The notes: generated from the sequence alone by a model not told the origin. DNA of 18,358 nt from CAZYTO01 sp964650405 (GCA_964650405.1 CAZYTO010000092.1:1-18358), one strand, 5' to 3'; shown: positions 1 to 7,141, counted from the stretch's first letter. Translations and numbers: made by a program.

Positions 1-1
1 G

Positions 2-2623
2 CTCGTGGCGGAGCGATTCTTCGACGAGTCCGGCGGCATGCAGCTCGTCATCCACTCACCGTTCGGCAGCCGCATCAACAAGGCCTGGGGACTGGCCCTG
101 CGCAAGCGCTTCTGCCGGCAATTCAACTTCGAGCTGCAGGCCGCGGCTACCGAGGACGCCCTCCTTCTCTCCCTCGGTCCGCAGCATTCGTTCCCCCTGG
201 CCGACGTCTTCCACTACCTCCATCCCGCCACGGCCCGCGACGTTCTGGTCCAGGCTTTCCTCGACGCGCCCGTCTTCCAGACGCGCTGGCGGTGGAACAC
301 GACCATCTCCCTGGCCGTGCCGCGCAACCGCAACGGCCGCAAGGTCGCCCCGCAACTGCAGCGGATGCTCGCCGACGACCTCATGGCCGCCGCGTTCCCC
401 GACGCCGCGGCCTGCTTCGAGAACATCCCCGGCGACCGCCAGATCCCCGACCACCCGCTGGTCAACCAGGTCGTGCGCGACTGCCTCGAGGAAGCGATGG
501 ACTTCGACGGCCTCTCGTGCCTCCTCACCCGCATCCACGCAGGCGAGCTGGAGCTCGTGGCCCGCGACACGACCGAGCCCTCGCCGCTCTGTCACGAGAT
601 CCTCAATGCCCGTCCGTACGCGTTCCTCGACGACGCCCCGCTGGAAGAGCGGCGCACCCAGGCCGTCTACACGCGCCGCGCCGTCTCCAACGACCTCGGT
701 ACCCTGGACGCCGCCGCCATCGACCGCGTCCGCGACGAAGAGCGCCCCGACCCAAGAGACGCCGATGAACTGCACGACGCGCTGCTGACCGCAGGATTCC
801 TGACGGAAGAAGAGGGGGGCGAGATCGAGCGGGGACTGTTCGAGAAACTCGTGGAACAAAGGCGAGCAGGTCTCCTCCGCCCAACTCCCGATCCATATCC
901 TTCTCCCCGCCGCAGCGGGGAGAAGGTGCCCGAAGGGCGGATGAGGGGCGAACACGCAGGCGATGGCAACTGCGAAAAGGCAGCCGTCTGGCTGGCCGCC
1001 GAACGCCTCCCCGAATGGCTGGCCATCCATCCAGAGACGGTCACCACCTTCGCCGCCCCACTCTCCCGCGCCGCCCGCGCCTGGACCAGCGAGGAAGCGC
1101 TGGTGGAGCTCGTCCGCGGCCGGATGTCGATCCTCGGCCCGACCACCGCCGGGAAACTGGCGCAATCGATGTGGGTATCGGAGCGTGATGTGGATATGGC
1201 TCTGCTCAAACTCGAATCCGAAGGTGTCGTCCTCCGCGGCAACTTCGAGCAAGAGGCAGAACGAACAGCCCCTCATGCCTCATCACTCATGCCTCATGCC
1301 CCACTCAGCACTCGGCACTCAGCACTCAGCACTCGCGGCTGGTGCGACCGCCGCCTGTTGGCGCGCATCCACCGCTACACGCTCAACCGCCTCCGCGCCG
1401 AGATCGAGCCGGTGGGCGCGGCGGACTTCATGCGCTTCCTCTTCGTCTGGCAGCACGTCGCCCCGCAAGCCAGGCTGACCGGCGCGGACGGCTTGCAGCA
1501 GGTGCTGGCGCAGCTCGACGGCTTCGAGCTGGCCGCCGCGGCGTGGGAGAAGTCCGTCCTGCCCCTGCGCGTCGAGCGCTACGAACCGTCGCTGCTCGAT
1601 ACGCTGTCGCTGGCCGGCGAAATCGGCTGGGCGCGCCTCTCCGCCCCGGGCGGCAGCACACCCGTCGCCGCCACGCCCATCGCCCTCTTTCTGCGCGACC
1701 ACGCCGCGACATGGCAGACGCTTAAGGGCCTACAGATTTCATCTCCCTCTCCCCGCCCAGGGCCAGCGCCGCAGCCCACGAATTCATCTCCCTCTCCCCG
1801 CTTGAAGCCAGCGCCGCAGACCACCGATTCATCTCCCTCTCCCCGCTTGCGGGGAGAGGGCCGGGGTGAGGGGCAGGAAGAACAGGACACCATGTTGAGC
1901 GAAAGCGCGCAGCGCGTGCTCGACCTCCTCCGCGCACGCGGCGCCTCCTTCGCCCGCGACCTGGGCGACAAAGACGCGCTGGCCGAGCTCGTTGCCGCCG
2001 GCCTCGTGACCTCCGATGGTTTCGCCGGCCTGCGCTCGCTCATCGGCACCGCCGGGAATGCCCGCCTCGCCGGCCGCTGGTCACTGCTGGCACCGGCGGA
2101 GACGGACGGCGATGCGGCACTCTCCCGCGACGACGTCGTCGAGCTGCAGGCACGCGTGCTCCTCCGCCGCTACGGTGTCGTCTGCCGCCGCCTCCTCACC
2201 CGCGAGTCGAACGCCGCCCCCTGGCGCGACCTGGCCCGGGTCTACCGCCGCCTCGAAGCCCGCGGAGAGATCCGCGGCGGCCGTTTCATCCACGGCCTCT
2301 CCGGCGAACAGTTCGCGTTGCCAGAAGCCGTCGAGCGCCTCCGCGAGCTTCGCCGCACCCCGCCCGACGGCCGCGTCATCGTTCTCAGCGCGGCCGATCC
2401 CCTCAACCTCACCGGCATCCTCACCACCGGCGAGCGCGTCCGCGCCATTGCCTCGAACCGCATCGCCTTCCGCGACGGCATCGCCGTCTCCGTCATGGAA
2501 GGCGACATGCTGCGGTCGCTGGTCGAACGCGGGCACGATGACGCCGCCGCCGACCTGGACATTGCTGCAGCCCTCGCCGGCCGCCGGGTGGCGGTGGCGG
2601 AGGGGTGGGTGGGGCGGGTATGA
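2..2623 (+). CDS. lhr: Lhr-family large ATP-dependent helicase, C-terminal part (5' truncated by window edge)
   Basis: The frame is open from the window edge, so the N-terminal RecA-like helicase core lies upstream. The first about 230 residues (ERFFDESGGMQLVIHSPFGS, then AWGLALRKRFCR and FNFELQAAATEDALLLSLGP) match the DEAD/H-associated region typical of Lhr-type 3'-5' helicases. The rest fits the long Lhr C-terminal region of winged-helix and beta-barrel modules, ending with a DPLNLTGIL-type segment. Family members act in the cytoplasm in nucleic-acid repair or processing, and the role here is inferred from the family. Oddities: about 25-50 residue low-complexity segments rich in Ser/Pro/Arg/His interrupt the chain near residues 290-320, 418-446 and 577-630. 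Each coincides with a DNA repeat (separate entries) and keeps frame, so the protein should be longer than its relatives. The TGA stop is followed by a repeat-bearing spacer. Confidence 0.88.
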   Translation, partial: LVAERFFDESGGMQLVIHSPFGSRINKAWGLALRKRFCRQFNFELQAAATEDALLLSLGPQHSFPLADVFHYLHPATARDVLVQAFLDAPVFQTRWRWNTTISLAVPRNRNGRKVAPQLQRMLADDLMAAAFPDAAACFENIPGDRQIPDHPLVNQVVRDCLEEAMDFDGLSCLLTRIHAGELELVARDTTEPSPLCHEILNARPYAFLDDAPLEERRTQAVYTRRAVSNDLGTLDAAAIDRVRDEERPDPRDADELHDALLTAGFLTEEEGGEIERGLFEKLVEQRRAGLLRPTPDPYPSPRRSGEKVPEGRMRGEHAGDGNCEKAAVWLAAERLPEWLAIHPETVTTFAAPLSRAARAWTSEEALVELVRGRMSILGPTTAGKLAQSMWVSERDVDMALLKLESEGVVLRGNFEQEAERTAPHASSLMPHAPLSTRHSALSTRGWCDRRLLARIHRYTLNRLRAEIEPVGAADFMRFLFVWQHVAPQARLTGADGLQQVLAQLDGFELAAAAWEKSVLPLRVERYEPSLLDTLSLAGEIGWARLSAPGGSTPVAATPIALFLRDHAATWQTLKGLQISSPSPRPGPAPQPTNSSPSPRLKPAPQTTDSSPSPRLRGEGRGEGQEEQDTMLSESAQRVLDLLRARGASFARDLGDKDALAELVAAGLVTSDGFAGLRSLIGTAGNARLAGRWSLLAPAETDGDAALSRDDVVELQARVLLRRYGVVCRRLLTRESNAAPWRDLARVYRRLEARGEIRGGRFIHGLSGEQFALPEAVERLRELRRTPPDGRVIVLSAADPLNLTGILTTGERVRAIASNRIAFRDGIAVSVMEGDMLRSLVERGHDDAAADLDIAAALAGRRVAVAEGWVGRV
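899..948 (+). repeat. Palindromic dispersed repeat inserted in frame within the helicase gene (element 1)
   Basis: Perfect 12-bp arms CCTTCTCCCCGC (899-910) and GCGGGGAGAAGG (915-926) flank the loop CGCA. A GC-rich tail TGCCCGAAGGGCGGATGAGG follows. It is translated as a PSPRR-S-GEK type segment between helicase residues about 298 and 316. Stem plus GGATGAGGGG tail is related to the copy at 1835-1875 (CCCTCTCCCCGC stem, GGGGTGAGGGG tail), so the two look like members of one REP/MITE-like family. No transposase is present nearby. Confidence 0.75.
1272..1335 (+). repeat. 7-bp tandem array in frame within the helicase gene (element 2)
   Basis: Heptad units run almost without break: CTCATGC, CTCATCA, CTCATGC, CTCATGC (1272-1299), two bases, then CACTCAG, CACTCGG, CACTCAG, CACTCAG, CACTCG (1302-1335). 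The translation reads HASSLMPHAPLSTRHSALST and sits just before the conserved-looking WCDRRLLARIHRYTL segment. A heptad is not a multiple of three, so any change of copy number other than by three units would break the gene. The same CACTCGG/CACTCAG units form the intergenic hairpin at 16527-16608. Confidence 0.8.
1738..1875 (+). repeat. Three-copy 45-bp-period repeat ending in a palindrome, in frame in the helicase gene (element 3)
   Basis: The core TTCATCTCCCTCTCCCCGC begins at 1738, 1783 and 1828, an exact 45-bp period (15 codons). The two inter-core segments are also related (both contain GCCAGCGCCGCAG). The third copy carries a perfect 12-bp inverted repeat, CCCTCTCCCCGC (1835-1846) and GCGGGGAGAGGG (1849-1860), with a TT loop, then a GGGGTGAGGGG tail. 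The protein reads SSPSPR-x-x-PAPQ-x-T repeats ending RLRGEGRGEG. The first two copies look like truncated repeats of the complete third one. Confidence 0.85.
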
Positions 2624-2649
2624 CCAGGACCAGCGTTCCGGGGCTTTGC

Positions 2650-2784
2650 ACCTAAAGTCGGTTCGGAGCCTGATCCCCAAGGCTGGAAGGCTGAAAGGCT
2701 GAAAGGGCCAGAGGCAGCGCCGGGTTTCCTTGCAGCCTTTCAGCCTTCATTGTTGCGCCGAGACCGATGCTTCTGACTTTAGGT
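2650..2784. repeat. Nested inverted repeat in the spacer after the helicase gene
   Basis: The outer arms ACCTAAAGTC (2650-2659) and GACTTTAGGT (2775-2784) are perfect 10-mers. The pairing continues imperfectly outward (GGCTT) and inward (CGGT). The inner arms AAGGCTGAAAGGCTGAAAGG (2687-2706) and CCTTGCAGCCTTTCAGCCTT (2728-2747) pair at 19 of 20 positions. The left inner arm is itself a tandem of GGCTGAAA-like units. It fills most of the 2624-2864 spacer and may act as a transcript end or be a non-autonomous mobile repeat. The element at 12629-12684 uses the same GGCTGAA motif. Confidence 0.7.
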
Positions 2785-2813
2785 TCAAGCCGCGTTCCGG
2801 AGGAGAGTGTCCA

Positions 2814-2858
2814 ATGCATCTATCCGCAGCCTTCCGTAGGCTCCCCGGCCGCGGTTGA
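2814..2858 (+). other. Possible 14-residue leader ORF before the PIG-L gene
   Basis: An ATG follows a strong GGAGGAG Shine-Dalgarno-like stretch (2799-2805) and opens a 14-codon frame starting MHLSAAFRR and ending at TGA 2856-2858. The stop lies 24 nt before the preferred GTG start of the deacetylase and in the same frame. It could be a reinitiation leader or a chance ORF. No attenuator-type amino-acid run is visible. Confidence 0.2.
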
Positions 2859-2882
2859 TGTAGGGTGGTAGAAGGGATCGTT

Positions 2883-3599
2883 GTGATTCTCTTCGTATTC
2901 GCCCACCAGGATGACGAGGTCGCGGCGGCGCGGAGCATCCGCGCCAACCGCGACGTGGCCTGCGTCTATCTCACCGACGGCGCCTTGCGCGTTCCCGCCG
3001 AGCGGCGCAACGCCGAGAGCCTGGCCGCGCTGGCCGAGCTGGGCGTTCCGGCGGGGAACGTGGCCTTTCTCTCCATCGCCCATGACGGTCAACTGGTTGA
3101 CCATCTCGAGGAAGCCCTGGCAGCGGTCGAGGCCCGCTTCGCCGGTCTCCCCGTCACGGGTGTCGGCCTGCTGGCGTGGGAGGGAGGGCACCAGGACCAC
3201 GACGCCGCGCACCTGGTCGGCCTGGCCTTCGCCCAGCGGCGCGGCATCGACGCCTTTGAGCACCCTCTCTACAGCCACGAGGGGAAGCTCCCGCGCGTGC
3301 TCAGGCCGGTCGGCGACGGCTGGTTCTCCGCGCGCATCGGGCGCCGCGACGCCTGGCGCATTCTCCGCTTGGCCCGTCACTACCGCTCGCAGCGGCGGAC
3401 CTGGGCGGGCCTGCTGCCGGAAGCCTCGCTGCGGCTCCTCCTCCTGGGCCGCACCCACGTCCGCGCCGCCGACCCGCGCCGCCTCTTCACCGCCCCGCAT
3501 CGGGGGCGCCTCATGTACGAGCGGCGCTTCCACGTCCCCTACGCGCGCTTCCGCTCCGCGGCCAGGCCGTTCGTCGAGCGGCACTTCGGCGAAGGGTAG
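2883..3599 (+). CDS. PIG-L/LmbE family deacetylase
   Basis: Predicted zinc-dependent N-acyl (typically N-acetylglucosaminyl) deacetylase of about 238 residues. From this start, the family metal motif reads AHQDDE (residues about 7-12, usual form PHPDDE), and the downstream GGHQDHDAAH (about 101-110) supplies the second HxDH ligand pair. The fold start ILFVFAHQDDE sits immediately at the N terminus, as is normal for the family. GTG 2883 is chosen because AGAAGGG lies 6 nt upstream. An in-frame GTG at 2865 would add six residues. No signal peptide is seen, so it is probably cytoplasmic. PIG-L enzymes act on sugar-containing small molecules or glycolipids. The substrate cannot be told here, and the only sugar-related neighbour is the convergent SemiSWEET gene, 13 bp away. 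Confidence 0.85.
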   Translation: MILFVFAHQDDEVAAARSIRANRDVACVYLTDGALRVPAERRNAESLAALAELGVPAGNVAFLSIAHDGQLVDHLEEALAAVEARFAGLPVTGVGLLAWEGGHQDHDAAHLVGLAFAQRRGIDAFEHPLYSHEGKLPRVLRPVGDGWFSARIGRRDAWRILRLARHYRSQRRTWAGLLPEASLRLLLLGRTHVRAADPRRLFTAPHRGRLMYERRFHVPYARFRSAARPFVERHFGEG

Positions 3600-3612
3600 T
3601 GTGGCTCTGCGT

Positions 3613-3888
3613 CTAACGACCGGTTCGCCGCTGGTAGATGAGCTTGAGGGCCAGGACGGTCACGGCAAGCACGAACGTAATGCTGTTTGCCAGGATGACG
3701 GGCACACTCGCGATCGCCACGCCGTAGATCGTCCATAGGAGGACGCCGGCGCAGAACACCGAATACATGATGCTGGAGATACCGGCAACCTGCCGCGTTC
3801 TCAGGATGTGAATCACTTGAGGTATGAACGACGCAGTCGTACATGCCGCGGCGGTCAGGCCGAAGAACGTAATCAATCCGCCGGACAT
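3613..3888 (-). CDS. SemiSWEET / MtN3-PQ-loop sugar transporter
   Basis: The 91-residue protein has three hydrophobic helices (about 4-27, 38-59, 63-85), the size of bacterial SemiSWEETs, which dimerise to form a sugar pore. The PQ motif (SFIPQV, residues 20-25) ends helix 1. GISSIMYSVFCAGVLLW-x-x-YG forms helix 2, with Trp52 as the usual pocket residue. Asn68 in helix 3 (PVILANSITF) matches the conserved sugar-contact Asn. The stop is TAG at 3613. The ribosome site is weak (AGGA about a dozen bases upstream), and a stop-terminated ATG 11 bases upstream is out of frame. It is convergent with the PIG-L gene. Probably an inner-membrane mono- or disaccharide facilitator. Confidence 0.85.
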   Translation of the reverse strand: MSGGLITFFGLTAAACTTASFIPQVIHILRTRQVAGISSIMYSVFCAGVLLWTIYGVAIASVPVILANSITFVLAVTVLALKLIYQRRTGR

Positions 3889-4225
3889 CAGAAGGTCATC
3901 CTGCCTGGCCGTGACGGTCGGGTTTCGCGCATCGCGATTCAGGGTAACTCACGTTGACGCCTTCGCCGCCTCCCGTGCGTGCTGCCGACACCACCGCATG
4001 TCCGCCGTGCGCATCGGTCGCGTGAGGAAGAAGCCATGCATGAGGACGGCGCGGCTTGCCGCGGCCTGAGGAATTCTCGCTCCGCGCAAACCGCCACCCC
4101 ACGGCACGCATGCCGCGAAAACATGGCTGGTCAACGACTTGTGACAAGTCTGCCCGGGTCTTCCGACGGCTGGCTTCTTGCATTCCTGGAAGCCGAGAGA
4201 CTGGCCGCCACCGCTACGCGAGACC
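3889..4225. other. Gene-free spacer between the SemiSWEET and diguanylate cyclase genes
   Basis: The open frames here on both strands are short, basic or cysteine-rich and unlike real proteins. The only structured motif I see is a perfect odd palindrome, GACTTGT-G-ACAAGTC (4136-4150), about 75 bp before the cyclase start. It could be an operator. The spacer must hold the promoters of both divergent genes, but no convincing -35/-10 pair can be picked by eye. Confidence 0.4.
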
Positions 4226-5329
4226 ATGTCGATTCAACTGCCCGAGGATCTGTTCCGTGCCGTGTTGCGCGCAGCCCCGCAGCGGAGCGCTGTCGTCGAC
4301 CGTTTCTCGAAAGCGATCATCGACGTCAGCGATGCCTTCCGCCGCGAGTTCCTGCGCACCGCCGCGTGGACGCTGTTCGATGCCGTCGACTTCACCCATC
4401 CCGAGCGGGTCGAGGCGCTCATCACACGCGGCAGCGGCACGGCATGGAATGCGGTCTACCGGCGCGGAGGCGTCGTGCGCGTGGCGAACGTGAGCTGCTA
4501 CAGCGCCGAGTGTGACGGCGCGAGCTACGCCTACCTCGTGCTCGACGACGTGACGGAGCAGAACTACCTCAAGGCGGCCTTCGACGCCGTGCCGGATCCG
4601 CTCCTGATCGTCAGCTCGCAACGGACGCTCCTGTACGCCAATCGCGCCGCCGAGGAGCTGTTCGGCGACCTGTACTTCGGCGCCTCGGTGACGCCGCTGC
4701 TGCCGTTCGGCGCGCTCGAGGCCGGCCGCCGCGTGGAGGTTCGCGGCCAGCTTTACGTGACCGGCAGCATGCCCTTCCGTTTCGCCGGCGAGTCGGAGTC
4801 GTCGATGATCCTCACCCTCCGAAACGTGTCCGAGGAGGCCGAGCTGCTGCGACTGGCCACGCAGGACGCCCTGACCGGCGTCTACAACCTGCGTTACTTC
4901 GACGACATCCTGCAGAAAGAACCGGAGGGCAGTCTGGTCTTCATCGATCTCGACTACTTCAAGCCCATCAACGACGAGCTGGGACACGCCGCCGGCGACG
5001 CCGCCCTCATCTTCTTCACTGACCTCATCCGCGCCGGGCTCCGTTCCGCCGACGTCCTGGCCCGCCTCGGCGGCGACGAATTCGCCATCTACTTCCCCCG
5101 CCTTCCGCTCGACACGGCCATCGCCTCCCTCGACGCCATCTACCGCCGCCTGGCCCGCTCCCCCTTCCGCTACGACGGCGCCACCCGCACCTTCAGCGCT
5201 TCGTCCGGCGTGACCGCCACCGTCGCCGGCGACACCCCCGAAGCCCTGCGCAAACGCGCCGACTCCGCCCTCTACGAAGCAAAACGGCAGGGGAGAGCGC
5301 GGTGGGTGGTCACCAATGGCGAAGGATGA
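4226..5329 (+). CDS. PAS-domain diguanylate cyclase (GGDEF)
   Basis: The 367-residue cytoplasmic protein is predicted to make cyclic di-GMP from two GTP. Two PAS-like modules (residues about 14-112 and 115-203, the latter with AFDAVPDPLLIVSSQRTLLYAN) precede the GGDEF domain. That domain starts at the DALTG motif (214-218), with FIDLDYFKPINDELGHAAGD (239-258) for metal and guanine binding. The signature is an intact RLGGDEF (active GGDEF, 282-286). An RxxD inhibitory site (RSAD, 273-276) lies exactly five residues before it, predicting product feedback inhibition. There are no membrane helices. ATG 4226 is preferred over an in-frame TTG at 4178, although the ribosome site is weak. No EAL domain or phosphodiesterase is nearby. 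The signal sensed by the PAS part is unknown. Confidence 0.9.
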   Translation: MSIQLPEDLFRAVLRAAPQRSAVVDRFSKAIIDVSDAFRREFLRTAAWTLFDAVDFTHPERVEALITRGSGTAWNAVYRRGGVVRVANVSCYSAECDGASYAYLVLDDVTEQNYLKAAFDAVPDPLLIVSSQRTLLYANRAAEELFGDLYFGASVTPLLPFGALEAGRRVEVRGQLYVTGSMPFRFAGESESSMILTLRNVSEEAELLRLATQDALTGVYNLRYFDDILQKEPEGSLVFIDLDYFKPINDELGHAAGDAALIFFTDLIRAGLRSADVLARLGGDEFAIYFPRLPLDTAIASLDAIYRRLARSPFRYDGATRTFSASSGVTATVAGDTPEALRKRADSALYEAKRQGRARWVVTNGEG

Positions 5330-5376
5330 AGGGATGTGAAGGTCATGCCTCGCTGATCCTGCCGAGTGCACGGAGC

Positions 5377-5405
5377 TTGACGCGGCCTTCATCTGCCCGC
5401 AGAAT
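5377..5405 (+). promoter_or_regulatory. Candidate sigma-70 promoter of the TetR gene, implying a leaderless mRNA
   Basis: TTGACG (5377-5382, five of six matches to TTGACA) is followed by a 17-bp spacer and CAGAAT (5400-5405, four of six to TATAAT). Initiation about seven bases after the -10 falls on 5412, the A of the TetR ATG. No usable Shine-Dalgarno site exists (the GGAG at 5407-5410 is only one base from the ATG), consistent with leaderless translation. Confidence 0.5.
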
Positions 5406-5427
5406 TGGAGCATGCACTCCAATTCTG
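5400..5427. promoter_or_regulatory. 28-bp palindromic operator spanning the TetR -10 box and start codon
   Basis: Arms CAGAATTGGAG (5400-5410) and CTCCAATTCTG (5417-5427) are perfect 11-mers around CATGCA. The size and symmetry suit a TetR-family dimer site. The palindrome covers the candidate -10 box, start site and ATG, so binding would block initiation directly (autorepression). Confidence 0.65.
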
Positions 5428-6140
5428 GACGCCGACCCCGATCCGGTGGCAGCGGTGAGCAGGCCGAGCCGCTGCAGGAGCGAAGCCGGGCCACGCGCGA
5501 CCGCATCCTTCACGCGCTGGCCGGACTGCTCGAAACCGGGACCTTCGATCAGGTCAGCGTGGCCGAGCTCACAGCCAGAGCCCAATGCTCCATGAGCTCC
5601 TTCTACGCGCGCTTCCCGACTAAGGACGCCCTTCTGAACGCGTTCTACGACCGCTTTTTCGAAGTGTCGGCGCTCCAGATGCGCGCCGCGCTCTCGCGCA
5701 TCCACGCGGCCGGCCCGGTCCCGGCCGATCGAATTCACATGCTGATCGAGTTCATCGTGCGGGCCTATCGCGGCCATCGCGGACTGCTTCGCTCCCTCAT
5801 CCTCCACAGCCGGACGCATCCCGACGCGGGCTTCGGCGAACGAACCCGCACCTACAAGCGCCAGGTCTCGACGGAACTGCTGGCCGTCATCCGTGACGAT
5901 GCTGGGCGTCCGCTCGATCGGGCCGGGCGGACGTCGACGGCCTTTGCGCTCTGGCTCGTGATCCAGGCCGTCGAACAGGTCATTCTGTTTGACGACCCTG
6001 TCGTCGGTGCGGGCCGGATGTCCGAGCGCCGCCTCGTCGAGGAATTGACGACGACTCTGAGGCAAGCCGTGGAAGGCTCAACGTCCGGAAGGAAGGCCCG
6101 GCGGCCCGGCGACGGGGCGTCCCGGGCAAAGGAAAGATAA
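5412..6140 (+). CDS. TetR/AcrR-family transcriptional regulator
   Basis: 242 residues. After a 25-residue polar N-tail comes the TetR DNA-binding domain (about 27-75): RATRDRILHALAGLLETGTF, then VSVAELTARAQCSMSSFYARF (HTH) and PTKDALLNAFYDRF. A helical ligand-binding and dimer domain of ordinary length follows, and the C-terminal 20 residues are basic. ATG 5412 is the only standard start before the HTH and lies inside the palindrome. The stop TAA (6138-6140) overlaps the next ATG by one base (TAATG), so the downstream TPR gene is translationally coupled. It is probably an autorepressor that controls the TPR and CPBP genes. The ligand is unknown. Confidence 0.9.
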   Translation: MHSNSGRRPRSGGSGEQAEPLQERSRATRDRILHALAGLLETGTFDQVSVAELTARAQCSMSSFYARFPTKDALLNAFYDRFFEVSALQMRAALSRIHAAGPVPADRIHMLIEFIVRAYRGHRGLLRSLILHSRTHPDAGFGERTRTYKRQVSTELLAVIRDDAGRPLDRAGRTSTAFALWLVIQAVEQVILFDDPVVGAGRMSERRLVEELTTTLRQAVEGSTSGRKARRPGDGASRAKER

Positions 6141-7141
6141 TGCGAAGCTCCACCTCATTTCGATCGGGTCATCCAGTCACACCAGCCTCGATGGCCGCGG
6201 CCTGCCTCCTTGTTTTGGTGTCCGCCGGCCGAACCTACGGGACAGAGCAGGGGACGGCCGCGCCGCCTGTTGTGCCGGTCATCTACGTCGATCAACCGAA
6301 GGGGATCGACCTGGCAGACTACGCCGCGACGTGGCCCGGGCTCGCCCCGTTGGTGAGTCGATTGAGGGAGGGACGGCGCGCAGAGGTGAAAGCGCAGCTC
6401 GTGCAGCTTGCCGCCGCACCTGCCGCCTCCGACGGCGCGTTGAATCTCCTGGCCCAGCTCGATCGCGAGGATGGTCACCTCGACTCCTCGGAGGCTTTGA
6501 TCCAGCGAGCCATCACCGGGAGCCCGAAGCAGCATCGGCACTACTTTCAGCAGGCCATGACCTGTTTCGCGCGGCTGCTCCAGGCCTCCGGTCTGGGACG
6601 GTGGATCTGGCAGCAACGAACTCGCGACGCTTACCAGCGGGCCTTCGACCTCGATCCGGCGCCAGTCCCTTATCGCTACTACCTCGTCTACACGTTGCTG
6701 GAAACGCCCGCCTTTGCCGGCGGCGACAAGGAGAAGGCCCTTACCCTCGCCGATCAGGGAGTGCGCATGGGACAGAAAGAGTTCTATGTCGTCCGAGCCG
6801 ATGTCCTGCGAAGGCGCGGAGAGAGAGCACTCGCTTTCAATGACTAAGACCGGGCCATGGCCGAAAGGGTCTTGAAGCTGACCTCATTTCTCGCGGCGGC
6901 ATCCCTGGCTGTGGAGACGAAGCAGTGGTCCCGCGCGGAGCGCTACGCTCAGTGGGCGGTTCGATGCCGGCCCGGCAGCTCACGGGCCCACGAGAGCCTG
7001 GGGGACTACTACGCCGCCGTCGGCGACCGGCCGGGCGCCCTCGCCGCCTATGAAGGAGCTCTGCGCCTCGATCCGAAGTCGGAGAGTGTGCGAGTGAAGC
7101 TCGCCAAGGCGGGCATGGCTGCACCACATGGAGAGCGATAG
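6140..7141 (+). pseudogene. Secreted TPR-repeat protein split by an in-frame TAA stop
   Basis: The first part (6140-6847, 235 codons) has an N-terminal signal-type segment (ASMAAACLLVLVSAG), a VPVIYVDQPKGIDLADYAAT segment and TPR-like helices including AYQRAFDLDPAPVPYRYYLV. TAA at 6845-6847 ends it at ALAFND. The same reading frame then continues DRAMAERVLKLTSFLAAASL and a good TPR unit (SSRAHESLGDYYAAVGDRPGAL, then AAYEGALRLDP) to TGA at 7141. A single Tyr codon (TAC/TAT) changed to TAA would explain it, since ND-Y-DRA reads naturally. The 3' part has its own ATG at 6857, so a separate 94-residue peptide is possible. AAGGA at 6129-6133 serves the 5' start. The role is probably protein-protein interaction outside the cytoplasm. 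If the stop is a sequencing error, this is one 333-residue gene. Confidence 0.7.

Noticed and set aside
1738..1875. CRISPR-like appearance of evenly spaced 19-21-bp repeats
   Set aside because: The between-core segments are themselves similar, not unique spacers. There are only three units, the array is inside a coding frame, and no cas gene is near.
899..1875. An insertion sequence with transposase in the helicase gene
   Set aside because: The inserts are only about 50-140 bp with no coding capacity for a transposase and no visible target-site duplication.
3896..4183. Short overlapping frames on both strands in the spacer before the diguanylate cyclase
   Set aside because: They are basic, Cys/His-rich and mutually overlapping, with no ribosome site or recognisable motif.
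4214..5506. 430-codon minus-strand frame opposite the diguanylate cyclase
   Set aside because: The plus strand has intact GGDEF and RxxD motifs. The antisense protein is a Gly/Glu/Val-rich shadow.
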